Assembly: GCA_007116635.1 (NCBI GenBank)
Contig: SKIB01000066.1
Coordinates: forward strand, 1 to 41,220
Direction: 5' to 3'
DNA: 41,220 nt
DNA from: Saccharospirillaceae bacterium
Lineage (GTDB): Bacteria > Pseudomonadota > Gammaproteobacteria > Pseudomonadales > Natronospirillaceae
Positions 7,853-17,800 of the stretch are shown here, piece by piece. How positions within the stretch are numbered: position 1 is the stretch's first letter; every line of letters starts with the position of its first letter. A model generated the notes under the pieces. It was not told where the DNA came from and did no database searches. It was given only the letters and a program-made list of their open reading frames with translations. Both the position numbers and the translations under genes were made by a program.

Positions 7853-7881
7853 TTTATAATGCATGGCTTTGACGATAACAA
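7853..7881 (-). promoter_or_regulatory. Sigma-70-like promoter for fliK and FlhB-like gene
   Basis: Reading the minus strand, TTGTTA (7881-7876) is followed after 17 bases by TATAAA (7858-7853), about 30 bases ahead of the fliK ATG. No sigma-54 (GG-N10-GC) or sigma-28 flagellar promoter stood out in the 143-base gap to ccmA. On the plus strand TAGAAT at 7940-7945 might serve ccmA but lacks a well-spaced -35. Confidence 0.5.
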
Positions 7882-7966
7882 GGTTCGGTTGTGGATGAAA
7901 TTAACGGCTTGTTAAGTAGGGTTGGCCTTTCTTTTCGGTTAGAATCTTTAAAGGTTAGAGGTATTT

Positions 7967-8572
7967 GTGATCTTACAAGCAGTAAACTTAGCACTCAGGT
8001 TCGATGATTGGCAACTCTGGCGGGGCCTTAGTTTTACTATTGCTCAAGCTGAGTTGGTGCATTTGCGAGCTGCTAACGGTAGAGGTAAGACCAGTTTACT
8101 GCGTGGTTTGATGGGTCTTAACCATTGGTTGGAAGGCGATGTCAGATGGGCGGTTGACATGCAAGCGGAAGAGGATTTTGCTGCTAAGGTGTTGTTTGTG
8201 GGCCATAAAACGCCCTTGGCTTCTGAGTTAAGTGTGTTGGAAAACTTGCAGTTATTACAGGGCTTAAGAGGCCAGGTGTCTAGCCAGCAGCAGTTAGCAG
8301 CGACCTTGCAAGACATTGGCTTACAAGGTTTTGCCGACATGCCTGCGAAGTGGTTGTCTGCTGGCCAATCCAGAAGACTGGTGCTAAGCCAGTGTGATCT
8401 GCCCAGTTTGCGTTTTTGGTGTTTCGATGAGCCCTTTGTCGCTTTGGATAAGATGTATGTTGAATGGCTAGTGGCAAAAATTCAGGCTTTTCAGCTATCT
8501 GGTGGTGCGGTGCTTTTTACTTCCCATCAAGAGATACCAGGGCTTGCTGCAAGGGAGTTGTACCTTGATTAA
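7967..8572 (+). CDS. ccmA: Cytochrome c maturation ABC transporter ATPase CcmA
   Basis: CcmA is the ATPase of the CcmABCD complex that releases haem-loaded CcmE from CcmC. The 201-residue protein has a Walker A NGRGKTSLLRG near residue 38 (Ala replaces the first Gly of the classic motif), the signature LSAGQSRRLVLS and the Walker B/D-loop CFDEPFVALD. Length is typical (E. coli about 205). The start is GTG at 7967, preceded at five bases by AGAGG. It heads the ccm operon and is divergent from fliK. The frame of ccmB begins inside its last codons. The Walker A change is conservative, and I expect activity. Confidence 0.95.
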   Translation: MILQAVNLALRFDDWQLWRGLSFTIAQAELVHLRAANGRGKTSLLRGLMGLNHWLEGDVRWAVDMQAEEDFAAKVLFVGHKTPLASELSVLENLQLLQGLRGQVSSQQQLAATLQDIGLQGFADMPAKWLSAGQSRRLVLSQCDLPSLRFWCFDEPFVALDKMYVEWLVAKIQAFQLSGGAVLFTSHQEIPGLAARELYLD

Positions 8573-9221
8573 TGCCATGCTTAGGCGCGAGTGGTTGTTA
8601 CTTTGGCGTCGCCCTCAAGACATGCTGCAGCCCATTACATTACTTTTGCTATTGATCTTGGTTTTTCCCATGGCACTGGATTTGACACAGTTCTCTTTGC
8701 CAAGTTTGGGTTGGCCTGTTTTGCTTAATGCGGTTTTGCTCTCCTTGCTGCTAGGTATGGAGCAACTCTTTGCTGAAGATCAGCGTACAGGTTATTTGGA
8801 TCAGGTACGTATGTCTTATGGGCTGTATGCCTATGTGCTGATTAAGTTAGTTTGCCATTGGTTGAGGGTGTGGTTGCCTCTGGTCGTAGTGTTGCCTCTG
8901 GTGATCTTTTTTTATCAGATGCCATTGTCAGCTTTACCTGTGCTATTGCTGGCTTTGAGTTTGGCCAGCGCTGCGGTGGTGGTTTTTGCTGCCTTCGCGG
9001 CTGCTTTAACACTGGGCTTAGCACGAGCAGGTATGCTGATGGCGCTCTTGGTTTTACCTCTGTTAGTGCCAGTACTTGTTTTTGCCGCGGCCACGGGTCA
9101 AGCGGTGCTCATGGTCGAGCCTTGGCAAGGAGCCATACTATGGTTGGCGGCCATAACTTGTTTGGCTTGGTCTTTATTACCCTGGGCCATTAGCTCAGTT
9201 TTAGAATTAGCAAATCATTGA
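8565..9221 (+). CDS. ccmB: Haem exporter permease CcmB
   Basis: CcmB is the membrane subunit partnering CcmA; six hydrophobic segments are visible after an N-terminal REWLLLWRRPQDMLQP. Residues ITLLLLLILVFPMAL, LLLGMEQLFAEDQRTGYLDQ and the C-terminal hydrophobic stretches follow the family pattern. I place the start at TTG 8565, seven bases after AAGGGAG (8551-8557), giving 218 residues, almost the same as E. coli CcmB (220) and overlapping ccmA by eight bases. ATG 8577 is the alternative, but its ribosome-binding site would be 19 bases away. The overlap suggests translational coupling to ccmA. Confidence 0.93.
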   Translation: MINAMLRREWLLLWRRPQDMLQPITLLLLLILVFPMALDLTQFSLPSLGWPVLLNAVLLSLLLGMEQLFAEDQRTGYLDQVRMSYGLYAYVLIKLVCHWLRVWLPLVVVLPLVIFFYQMPLSALPVLLLALSLASAAVVVFAAFAAALTLGLARAGMLMALLVLPLLVPVLVFAAATGQAVLMVEPWQGAILWLAAITCLAWSLLPWAISSVLELANH

Positions 9222-9233
9222 GGTTGTGCAGTA

Positions 9234-9992
9234 ATGTGGCAGTGGTTTCATAAGTGGGGTTCAGCAAAATGGTTTTATCAAGCCAGTGCAGCCTGGAGTC
9301 GAGTGTTTGGTTATTTCGCTCTGCTATTTTTGACCCTGGGCTTGGTTTGGGGGTTTGTCTTTGCACCAGCGGATTATCAGATGAACCACAACTATCGCAT
9401 CATGTATTTGCATGTGCCTTCTGCTATGTTGGCTCAGATCACATATTTGCTGATCGCCATTCTTGGCTTGGTTAACCTTGTCTGGAAAATTAAAATCACG
9501 CCAATTTTGGCTCGAGCAGTACTGCCCTTTGGTGCTAGCTGTGTGCTCTTAGCCTTGTTGTCTGGAGCATTTTGGGGCCGTCCAACCTGGGGTACTTACT
9601 GGATTTGGGACGCTCGCCTGACCTCAACCTTGTTTTTGTTTTTTCTTTATATGGGCCTGTGGGCTTGTTACAGCCTGCTGCCTGCTAGCATGGGTCGGAA
9701 TTCTGCTTATAAGGCTGCGGCCATTGTTGCCATTGTTGGTTCGGTAAATATCCCAATTATTAAGTTTTCGGTTGAGTGGTGGAATACCCTGCATCAACCC
9801 GCTTCCATTCGTTTGACTCAACGGCCTGCTATGCCCGCCAGTATGTACTTGCCACTGTTTGCTTCCATTATTGGTTTTTATTGCTTAATGGTTTATCTCA
9901 TGCTTAAAAGAGCGCGCTTGTTACTTTTAGAGGATGAGTTGCACAAAGCCTGGGTCAAAGAAGTCGAGCCCAAGTTAGTAGGAGGGTCCTAA
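9234..9992 (+). CDS. ccmC: Haem handling protein CcmC
   Basis: CcmC loads haem onto CcmE at the periplasmic face of the inner membrane. The 252-residue protein has six hydrophobic segments, the tryptophan-rich WWD motif (WGRPTWGTYWIWDARLT) and the two conserved haem-ligand histidines, in YLHVPSAM and NTLHQPASI. ATG 9234 follows TGAGG by ten bases. The stop overlaps the start of ccmD (TAATG). Length and motifs are standard. Confidence 0.97.
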   Translation: MWQWFHKWGSAKWFYQASAAWSRVFGYFALLFLTLGLVWGFVFAPADYQMNHNYRIMYLHVPSAMLAQITYLLIAILGLVNLVWKIKITPILARAVLPFGASCVLLALLSGAFWGRPTWGTYWIWDARLTSTLFLFFLYMGLWACYSLLPASMGRNSAYKAAAIVAIVGSVNIPIIKFSVEWWNTLHQPASIRLTQRPAMPASMYLPLFASIIGFYCLMVYLMLKRARLLLLEDELHKAWVKEVEPKLVGGS

Positions 9993-10168
9993 TGCCTTTT
10001 GATTCATTAGCCGAGTTTTGGTCCATGGGCGGTCATGGTTTTTATGTGTGGACAGTAGTGCTGTTTTTTGCACTATTGTTGGTTTTAAATTTAGTTAGCC
10101 CAAGTTTTATCACTAGGCGGATCAAAGCCAGGCTAAAGCGACAGCAACAGCTGCAACAGCGACGATGA
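9992..10168 (+). CDS. ccmD: Haem exporter protein CcmD
   Basis: This 58-residue gene is easily missed because of its size. It encodes MPFDSLAEFWSMGGHGFYVW, one hydrophobic segment (WTVVLFFALLLVLNLV) and a basic cytoplasmic tail rich in Arg, Lys and Gln. GGHGFYVW before the membrane helix is characteristic of CcmD, which helps CcmABC release holo-CcmE. ATG overlaps the ccmC stop by one base, with GGAGGG at 9981-9986 upstream; ccmE starts eight bases after the stop. Position in the operon makes the call secure. Confidence 0.93.
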   Translation: MPFDSLAEFWSMGGHGFYVWTVVLFFALLLVLNLVSPSFITRRIKARLKRQQQLQQRR

Positions 10169-10176
10169 GGTAGTTA

Positions 10177-10674
10177 ATGAAAAAGCACCGAAAACAAAAG
10201 TTAGTAGTTATTTTGATGGGGTTTAGCTTTTTGGCCGCAGCCATGACCCTAGCGGGCTTCGCTCTCAAAGAACAGATTGACTTATTTTATTCTCCTTCTG
10301 ATATTCATAATGGCTTGGTGCAGCACGATCGCTCTTTCCGTGCGGGAGGCTTGGTTAAGTATGGAACAGTGCAGCGCGATCCCGAGTCGTTGATAGTTGA
10401 TTTTGTCCTAACCGATCAGGCTCATGATCTCAAAGTCAGCTATCAAGGCATCCTACCTGACCTGTTCAGAGAAGGGCAGGGTATTGTAGCCATGGGTGAA
10501 CTTAATTCGCAGGGGGTGTTTGTAGCCTCTCAAGTGCTGGCTAAACACGATGAGCAGTACATGCCAGCAGAGGTGAAGGATGCTCTGCAACGCAGCGGTG
10601 GTTATCACCAAGAAGATCATCCAGGATCCTATCAATATTATCAGGCACCAGAGGGGAGTAGTTATGGTCGCTGA
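10177..10674 (+). CDS. ccmE: Periplasmic haem chaperone CcmE
   Basis: CcmE covalently binds haem in the periplasm and passes it to CcmF/H. The 165-residue protein has a short basic N-terminus, one signal-anchor helix at about residues 8-30, then a beta-rich OB-fold domain. The haem-binding motif is LAKHDEQYMP with His124 (covalent haem site) and Tyr128 (axial ligand). The Gly/Tyr/Gln-rich tail after residue 140 is usual. ATGAGG upstream gives the ribosome-binding site. Its last eleven bases overlap ccmF. Confidence 0.97.
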   Translation: MKKHRKQKLVVILMGFSFLAAAMTLAGFALKEQIDLFYSPSDIHNGLVQHDRSFRAGGLVKYGTVQRDPESLIVDFVLTDQAHDLKVSYQGILPDLFREGQGIVAMGELNSQGVFVASQVLAKHDEQYMPAEVKDALQRSGGYHQEDHPGSYQYYQAPEGSSYGR

Positions 10675-12607
10675 GCTTGGCTTGTTGGCTCTGATTTTTG
10701 CCCTGATATTCAGTTTGTTATTGGCGTTGTTGCCCATTGTGGGCTGGTATGGTCGATACAGTAATCTACTGGCCATGGCCAAGCCCATGGCACAGGGACA
10801 GTTTGTCTTTTTGCTGATTTCGTTTTTGCTGCTGGTTTGGGTGTTCTTGACAGACGATTTTTCAGTGGCCTATGTTGCGCAGCAATCCAACACCAGGCTG
10901 CCTTATTATTACAAAATCAGCGGTATTTGGGGTGGCCATGAAGGCAGCATGCTGCTGTGGCTGTTGATTTTGGCTGGCTGGACACTGGCTGTGGCGCAGT
11001 TTTCCAAAGCCCTACCTAAAGATTTGGTGGCTGTGGTATTGGCAGTTATGGGCATGGTGACAGCTGCCTTTACTCTTTTTACAGTTTTTACTTCCAGTCC
11101 CTTTGAACGAATTTTTCCTGATATTCCGGCAGATGGCCGTGACCTTAATCCCCTGTTGCAAGACATTGGCTTGATTCTGCATCCGCCTATGCTGTACATG
11201 GGCTATGTGGGTTTCGCTGTTGCTTTTGCTTTTGCCATCGCCGCCTTAATAACTGGTCGAATGGACAATTTATGGGCTCGTTGGGCACGACCTTGGACCG
11301 ATATGGCTTGGGTGTTTTTGACCCTTGGTATCGGTCTAGGCTCTTGGTGGGCTTATTACGAGCTTGGTTGGGGTGGCTGGTGGTTTTGGGATCCCGTGGA
11401 AAACGCGAGTTTGATTCCATGGTTGGTCGGTACAGCCCTTATGCATTCCTTGGCTGTAACTGAAAAGCGCTCTGGCTTTAAAGTTTGGACCCTGTTATTG
11501 GCGATCTTTACCTTTGCCTTTGTGCTGCTTGGCACCTTCTTGGTGCGTTCTGGAATTTTAACCTCAGTACATGCCTTCGCTAATGATCCAACTCGAGGTC
11601 AGCTGATCTTGGCCATCTTGCTAACCACTCTGGTGGCAAGCTTGGGATTATTTGCTTGGCGAGCACCACAGTTTCGTGAGCAACTGAGTTTTCACCCTGG
11701 TTCTCGTGAATCTTTTCTACTGATTAATAATGTGATCCTGGTGACCCTTGGGGTGATTGTCGCTTTGCTTACCCTGCTGCCCTTGTTGTGGCCTGTTTTG
11801 GGCATGGGACAGGTATCAATTGGTGCGCCTGTGTTTAACATGGTATTTAATCCCTTGATGGCGCTGCTGATCTTTTTTATGGGTTTTGGTCAATTGTTAC
11901 AATGGAAGAAGGACTCGTTAAAAACTGTGCTCTGGCCCATGCTGATTTGGTTGCCCATAAGTATCCTGCTTGCCTTTGCTTTGACCTATCTTTACGGACG
12001 CACACTGAATTTATTGGTGGTTCTCTCATTGGTGTTGGCGCTTTGGATACTCTTTAGCTCTTTGCTATCCATGCAAAAAAGGGGGGTGTTTGCTGCAGAT
12101 GGTTGGCAGGCTCTGCGACGCCAACCTCCGAGTTATTATGGTATGTTGCTTGGTCATCTTGGCGTCGTCCTGGTGGTCATTGGTGCAACCTTCGTCACTC
12201 AGTACGAAGTTAAGCGTGATGTGCGAATGGGGCCTGGTACAGAGCATGAGTTGGCTGGCTACCGCTTCGTTTTACAAGACTTTGAAGTTGTGGAGGCCTC
12301 AAACTGGGTGGCTGATCAGGCCAATATGCAGGTCTTTAGGGGACAACGTTTTGTTACCGAGCTTCAACCGCAAAAACGGGACTATTTCATTGCAGGCCAG
12401 GTGATGACTGAGGCAGGTATTCAATCACGCCTACATCGCGATCTTTATGTGTCGATGGGTGAGCCCTTGACGGATGGTGACTGGTCGTTCCGTTTGCAGG
12501 TTAAGCCCATGGTGCCCTTCATGTGGCTGGGCACTCTGATCCTATGCTTGGCTGGCATTTTGGCGGTTTTAGACAGACGCTATCGCCGAGGTGATGATTA
12601 TGAATAG
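10664..12607 (+). CDS. ccmF: Cytochrome c haem lyase subunit CcmF
   Basis: CcmF is the large polytopic membrane subunit of the haem ligase that reduces and attaches haem to apocytochrome CxxCH motifs. It has the WWD motif GWGGWWFWDPVENASL, paired periplasmic His residues (for example in ILHPPMLYMGY and ALMHSLAV), and many membrane segments. Start ATG 10664 lies five bases after GAGGGGAG and overlaps ccmE by 11 bases; the in-frame extension to 10580 lies entirely within ccmE and is rejected. The 647-residue product matches the usual approximately 650. ccmG starts inside its last codons. Confidence 0.97.
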   Translation: MVAELGLLALIFALIFSLLLALLPIVGWYGRYSNLLAMAKPMAQGQFVFLLISFLLLVWVFLTDDFSVAYVAQQSNTRLPYYYKISGIWGGHEGSMLLWLLILAGWTLAVAQFSKALPKDLVAVVLAVMGMVTAAFTLFTVFTSSPFERIFPDIPADGRDLNPLLQDIGLILHPPMLYMGYVGFAVAFAFAIAALITGRMDNLWARWARPWTDMAWVFLTLGIGLGSWWAYYELGWGGWWFWDPVENASLIPWLVGTALMHSLAVTEKRSGFKVWTLLLAIFTFAFVLLGTFLVRSGILTSVHAFANDPTRGQLILAILLTTLVASLGLFAWRAPQFREQLSFHPGSRESFLLINNVILVTLGVIVALLTLLPLLWPVLGMGQVSIGAPVFNMVFNPLMALLIFFMGFGQLLQWKKDSLKTVLWPMLIWLPISILLAFALTYLYGRTLNLLVVLSLVLALWILFSSLLSMQKRGVFAADGWQALRRQPPSYYGMLLGHLGVVLVVIGATFVTQYEVKRDVRMGPGTEHELAGYRFVLQDFEVVEASNWVADQANMQVFRGQRFVTELQPQKRDYFIAGQVMTEAGIQSRLHRDLYVSMGEPLTDGDWSFRLQVKPMVPFMWLGTLILCLAGILAVLDRRYRRGDDYE

Positions 12608-13130
12608 GGCTTTATTTGCTATTCCTCTGCTGTTAGCAATAGCCATGGGCAGCTTCTTTTTTTATGTCATGCGTTCAGGTATTGACATTGAAGCCTTGAA
12701 GTCCCCTTTGCTAGGCAAGCCACTGCCAAGTAACCAGCTGGCTACCATTGAGTTCTCTGGTACTCGGGATCCAAGTTCTTTGCATGAACAGGGCCCGTTC
12801 TTACTTAATGTTTGGGGCACCTGGTGTCCTGCATGCTTTGATGAACATCCGGTTTTGAATCGATTAGCCCAAGAAGGAGTTCGTATTATCGGCCTTAATT
12901 ATCAGGACGATCTAGCAGCTGCGCAGCGTTGGTTGATTGAGCTGCATAATCCTTATGAGGTTAATCTTATTGATGCCGATGGTCAGTATGGTTTTGATCT
13001 GGGTGTGTATGGAGCACCAGAGACCTTTTTCGTTAATGCCGATGGGCTTTTAGTGCACCGGCAAGTGGGTGAGTTTACGATGGAGATGTGGCGTAACGAG
13101 TTACAATCCATATGGGAGTCGATGCTATGA
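12600..13130 (+). CDS. ccmG: Thiol:disulfide interchange protein CcmG (DsbE)
   Basis: CcmG is a membrane-anchored periplasmic thioredoxin-like reductant that keeps apocytochrome cysteines reduced for haem ligation. The 176-residue protein has an N-terminal hydrophobic anchor (about residues 4-24), then WGTWCPACFDEHP with the active-site Cys76 and Cys79, and the cis-Pro loop YGAPETFFV, typical of the DsbE/CcmG branch. ATG 12600 is chosen because GAGG (12588-12591) is eight bases upstream; GTG 12591 and ATG 12594 are less well placed. The gene overlaps ccmF by eight bases and ccmH by four (ATGA). Confidence 0.96.
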   Translation: MNRALFAIPLLLAIAMGSFFFYVMRSGIDIEALKSPLLGKPLPSNQLATIEFSGTRDPSSLHEQGPFLLNVWGTWCPACFDEHPVLNRLAQEGVRIIGLNYQDDLAAAQRWLIELHNPYEVNLIDADGQYGFDLGVYGAPETFFVNADGLLVHRQVGEFTMEMWRNELQSIWESML

Positions 13131-13624
13131 AGCAATTCATGATCTTGGTATGGCTGAGTTGTGTGGCCATGGCTTGGGCGGTGGAACAGACAGGGTCGCA
13201 GAGTCCTTTGGCCAGTCAAACCAGTATTTTTGAATTTCATTTTGAGTTTGCGAATGATGAGGAGCGATTGCGCTATCAGCAGTTGACCCGTCAGCTGCGG
13301 TGTCCGAAATGTCAAAATAACAATGTATCAGACTCGGACGCACCCATTGCTCGAGACATTCGTCAACGGGTTTACCAGTTACTGAATCAAGGCTTTAGTG
13401 ATGAGCAAATTGTGGAGCACATGATTGCCAGATACGGTGACTTTGTCACCTACCGCCCTCCTTTCGGTTGGCGCACAGCCATTATCTGGTTGTTACCCAT
13501 GGCTCTAGTTCTGTTAGCTGCTTGGTCGGCTTGGCGAGTGATCAAGTCCAGAGCTAAGCAGCAAGTTAAGCCCTTGAATCAGGCCGAGAAAGCAAAACTT
13601 TCGGCCTGGCTGGAGGCAAACTAA
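13127..13624 (+). CDS. ccmH: Cytochrome c maturation thiol oxidoreductase CcmH
   Basis: The 165-residue protein has a signal peptide (about residues 1-18, ending AMAWA), a periplasmic helical domain with the redox motif LRCPKCQNNNV (Cys59, Cys62), the conserved RYGDFVTYRPP, and one C-terminal membrane helix. CcmH interacts with CcmG and apocytochrome in thiol reduction within the haem ligase. It is the short form; the C-terminal TPR part found fused in E. coli CcmH is encoded separately by ccmI, as in pseudomonads. ATG 13127 overlaps the ccmG stop in ATGA, with GGGAG eight bases before. Confidence 0.96.
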   Translation: MKQFMILVWLSCVAMAWAVEQTGSQSPLASQTSIFEFHFEFANDEERLRYQQLTRQLRCPKCQNNNVSDSDAPIARDIRQRVYQLLNQGFSDEQIVEHMIARYGDFVTYRPPFGWRTAIIWLLPMALVLLAAWSAWRVIKSRAKQQVKPLNQAEKAKLSAWLEAN

Positions 13625-14862
13625 TGGTGATTTTATTTTTAGCGCCTTTGATGCTGGCGTTAGCACTTATGTTTATATGGGTTGGTTTTCGTGGTCATTT
13701 GAAGATGACCCTTGATGAGGACCGAGCTGCATGGCAAAAAAGGCAACTAAAAAAGCGTCTTTCTAGGCTGCAAACACAGCTGCAGCAAGGCCAAATTGAT
13801 CAACAGCAATTCGATCTTCAGCAAGCAGAGTTGGCAAGGCCAATTTTAGATGAATTAGACGCCCGTAGCTCTAGGCTTAGGCCCGCAAGACGAGCAAACT
13901 TGCTAGTTCTGTTGTCACTGTTGTTACTTACCCCTGTGCTTGCTTTAATTTTGTATTGGCAGTTGGGTGCTCATCAGGGCATCTTGCTCTATCAGCAATT
14001 GCAAGCAGGGGCTGCAACCCCAGCTCAAGAGCGTCAGATGTTAGCCACTTGGGAGGCCTGGCTGGAGCGTAAACCAAGAGACGTAGATGGCTGGTATGTG
14101 GTTGGCCGAAGTTATATGTCTTTAGGTGATTATGACCAAGCAGAGAGTGCCTTTTTGCGAGGGTTGGAAGCCTTGTCACGCTTTGAAAGCCCAAGGGTTG
14201 AAGACCAGGCGGCGCTTTATGCACACTTAGCACAGGTTCGGTTCTTAGCCAATCAGGGAATGGATGGCATTGCAGATGAGTACCTCGCCACTGCACTTCG
14301 CTTGGCTGATGACGACCGTACAGCCAATGCTTTAGCAGCGATTGTTAATTATCAGCAGCAAGAATATCTATTGGCGTTGCGCCACTTAGAGCAGGTTTTG
14401 GCTTTGCCAATGCCGGAGGTTGAACGTGCATCATTTGAGTATTTACAAGAGCAAGCTCAGCTAGGCTTCATTGAGGAGGGGGGTGATCCCTTGCAATTGG
14501 CTACTCTGGCAGGTCAGGGGTTTGTATTAGAGATTGATCGTGCAAGTTTTTTGGCGCAGGAAGATTTACCCGTGCTCTTCATTACTGCACATCAGCCTGG
14601 TAACAGTCTGCCTTTGGCTGTGCGACGCATCAGTGTGGACCAATGGCCAGTTCAGACCAGTCTGACTGATCGTCACTTAATGACCAGTTTTCAACAGTTT
14701 AATCCCGGAGAGCCATTGGTTGTTCAGGCTAGGCTGTCTCGTACTGGCAATGCGGTGGCCACTGCTGAGGATTGGGTGTCCAGCCCTCTGACAGTGGCGA
14801 CTCCAGAAGGAGTTAGTTCTTTAGAGCTGGTGGTTGATGAGCCATGGCAAGAAAGCCGCTAA
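13624..14862 (+). CDS. ccmI: Cytochrome c maturation apocytochrome chaperone CcmI
   Basis: CcmI holds the apocytochrome C-terminus for the CcmFH ligase. The 412-residue protein has two membrane helices (about residues 3-22 and 96-116) flanking a Gln/Arg-rich cytoplasmic loop, then a periplasmic TPR region (for example DGWYVVGRSYMSLGDYDQAE) and a beta-rich C-terminal domain. The start ATG overlaps the ccmH stop (TAATG). It is the last ccm gene; smc follows after 17 bases, so transcription may read through. Confidence 0.92.
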   Translation: MVILFLAPLMLALALMFIWVGFRGHLKMTLDEDRAAWQKRQLKKRLSRLQTQLQQGQIDQQQFDLQQAELARPILDELDARSSRLRPARRANLLVLLSLLLLTPVLALILYWQLGAHQGILLYQQLQAGAATPAQERQMLATWEAWLERKPRDVDGWYVVGRSYMSLGDYDQAESAFLRGLEALSRFESPRVEDQAALYAHLAQVRFLANQGMDGIADEYLATALRLADDDRTANALAAIVNYQQQEYLLALRHLEQVLALPMPEVERASFEYLQEQAQLGFIEEGGDPLQLATLAGQGFVLEIDRASFLAQEDLPVLFITAHQPGNSLPLAVRRISVDQWPVQTSLTDRHLMTSFQQFNPGEPLVVQARLSRTGNAVATAEDWVSSPLTVATPEGVSSLELVVDEPWQESR

Positions 14863-14879
14863 GTTAGGAGTGTTTAGGC

Positions 14880-17800
14880 TTGAGGTTAAAAGCCATTCGA
14901 TTACAGGGATTCAAGAGCTTTGTAGACCCAACATACTTGCCGCTGGACAGTAACTTAACGGCAGTAGTTGGGCCTAATGGCTGTGGTAAATCCAATATCA
15001 TTGATGCTGTGCGCTGGGTCATGGGTGAGAGCTCGGTCAAGGCTTTGCGTGGTGAAAACATGGCTGATGTGATTTTCAATGGCTCTTCTGGACGTAAAGC
15101 CTTAAGTTTTTGCTCCGTAGAGCTTATTTTTGACAATACTGACTTCAGTTTGACTGGGCAATTTGCGCAGTTTGCCGAAGTCAGCATTAAGCGCAAAGTC
15201 ACCCGTGATGGCGGTTCACAATACTTCCTTAATGCCACCAAGTGTCGACGCAAAGATGTGGTTGATCTGTTTTTAGGGACTGGGCTTGGGCCAAGGTCTT
15301 ATGCCATCATTGAACAAGGCATGATAAACCGCTTGATCGAAGCCAAACCTGAAGAGTTGCGCTTATTCATTGAAGAAGCCGCCGGTATTTCTAAATACAA
15401 AGAACGCCGCAAAGAAACCAGCCAAAAGATGGCTCGTACTCTGGATAATTTGGCTCGCTTGCAAGACATTCAGCAAGAGCTGGATCGTCAGTGTCAACTG
15501 TTGCACCGGCAGGCTGAGCAAGCGCACAGGTGGCAGAGTTTGAAGTCAAGGGAGCGCATGCTGATGCAGTGGCTATATGCCAGTCAGTGGCGGCAGCTTG
15601 CTGAGCAGCTGGGAGCTAGTGAGAAACAACAACAGCTCTGTGAGCAAGACCTGTCATTATTGGCAAATCAAGAGCTGCAAGTGCAAACCGAGTTTGAGCA
15701 GTTAGATCTGGATCAGCAGCAGGCTCAGCAGCAATGGCAGCGAGCACAGCAGCGCTTGTTTCAGCAGCAAAACAGTATTGAAAAGTTACAGCAAGCCCTG
15801 GACTTTAGCCGTCAGCAGCAGTTACTGCTAGATACCGACCAGCAACAATTGGAGGCTCAGCGGCAAAAGTTAGAGCAAAGCTTGCTCGCAGATCAACAGC
15901 AATTAGAGCAGCTGCAAGAGCAGGATCCTGGGCAGCAAGGGCAGCTTTTGGCACAACGTAAATCTCAAGCTCTGGCTAGGTCATCAAGCTATAGAGAGCA
16001 GTGGCAGCAGGCTCAGCAACAGCAGCTGGTGCAGCAGCAAACACTGGGTCAAGCTCAGGCTAAAGAAGCTGCTTTGCGTGCTAGGTTGCAGGCCTTGCAA
16101 GCACAGCGCATGCAGATCCAGGCACGTCTGGCTCAAGCCGGGGGGCATGGATCAAACATAGATCCTAGTGCACTTGAACAACTTGAGCTGCAGTACCAGC
16201 AAGCCTTAGATCAACATCAGCAATTTGAGCAGCAATGGCAACAACAAGAACAGCGCAGTCAATCCATTCAGCAGCAATTACAACATAAGCAACAAAGGCT
16301 GGCTCAGCAACAGAAGCAGTTTCAGGAGTGGCAGCAACGCCATGATCGACTTGAGGCTAAGCTTGACGCCCTAGGAAGTGAAGACAAAGACTGGTTAGCC
16401 AAACAGGGGCTGAACCGGTTTCCACAGCTAGGGCCTGAACTGCAATTGCTGGATGACACCTGGCAATCTGCCTTTGATTCTTGGTTACAGACATGGTCGC
16501 AGGCTCGCCTAGCTTCGCCAGAGCACTGGCAGCAGCCTTGGCAGCAAAACAGCAAAGCCAGTCGCTGGTATTGGCCACGGCCTCAGTCAGTGGAATCCCA
16601 GCAGCATCTTACTCTTGCTGACGTCGTACAGGCAGATGACAGTCTTCGACCGCTGATGTCTCAGGTTATGTTGGTGACAGAGCTAGAACAAGCCCTGAGT
16701 TTGATACCAGAACTGAATGATCAGCAGTGGATCATTACGGCTCAGGGTGTGCAACTTGGCAAAGCATGGCTTTATTGGCCCGGAACCCTTGCCAGTTGGA
16801 GTCAGACCGAGGCAAATCACCGTGAGGCCAAAGCTCAGCTTGAGCAGCTGGATGAGCTGTTGTTTGAGCTTGAGACTGAGGTGGAGCATTTGCAGCTGCA
16901 GTGGCAACAGTTGTCATCAAAGCGCACAGCACTACAGCAGCAATGGCAGCAGAGTCAGCAAGATTTGCAACAGCTGGAGGTCAGTTGGCGTCAATTGCAA
17001 ACAAGGTATCAAGCGGAACAAGATCAACAGCAACAACAACTACAACAGCGCCAAGATCAGCTGGATGAGCTTGAAGAGCTGGCAGATGCAATTTTTGAGC
17101 TTGAAGAGCAATTAGAAGCTCTTGGTGAGCAAGACATGCCCGTTTTGGATTTGGCCCCAGAGTTGCAGTCTTTGCAGCTAGCTCTAGCTGAGGTGGAATA
17201 TGAGGCCGATCAAGCTAGGGAGGCTTGGCAGCAATGGCAGCTATGGCAACAGCAGTGGCAGCAACAACAAAAAAGCCTAGCACAACAGATTCAGCGAACG
17301 CAACAGCAGTGCCATGAGCTGGAGGCGCGCCAGGAACAGTTGCTGGCTAGGCATCATTCTGTCAAGGATGATCAGGGCCAGTCATTACAAGAACAGCTTG
17401 ACCAAGAGCAGCAGCTATTGGTTGAATTGCAGCGAAGGGCACAGCATCAAGAGCAAGCCTTGGTAGAGCTGCAATCCAGGCGCAGTGAATTGCAGCAGAG
17501 GCTGCATAGCCTACAGCAACAGTCGGTCAGTGCCAGAGAACAGTTGAGCCAGAGCCAGTTGCAGCTCGGTCTTTTGCAAGAAAAACGCCAAGAGTTAACA
17601 GTTAAGATCAGTGAGCAAAATTGGCAATTGTCCTCTTTGCTAGAAAACATGCCAGACCAAGACCAAAGCGATAGCTGGCAGCAAGAGTTGGTACAAATTC
17701 GTCGCCAGTTGAGCGACCTGGGTACGGTCAATCTGATGGCCATTGAAGATTATCAACAAGCCCTTGCTCGTCAGCAGCATCTTCAGCAGCAGTGTGAGCA

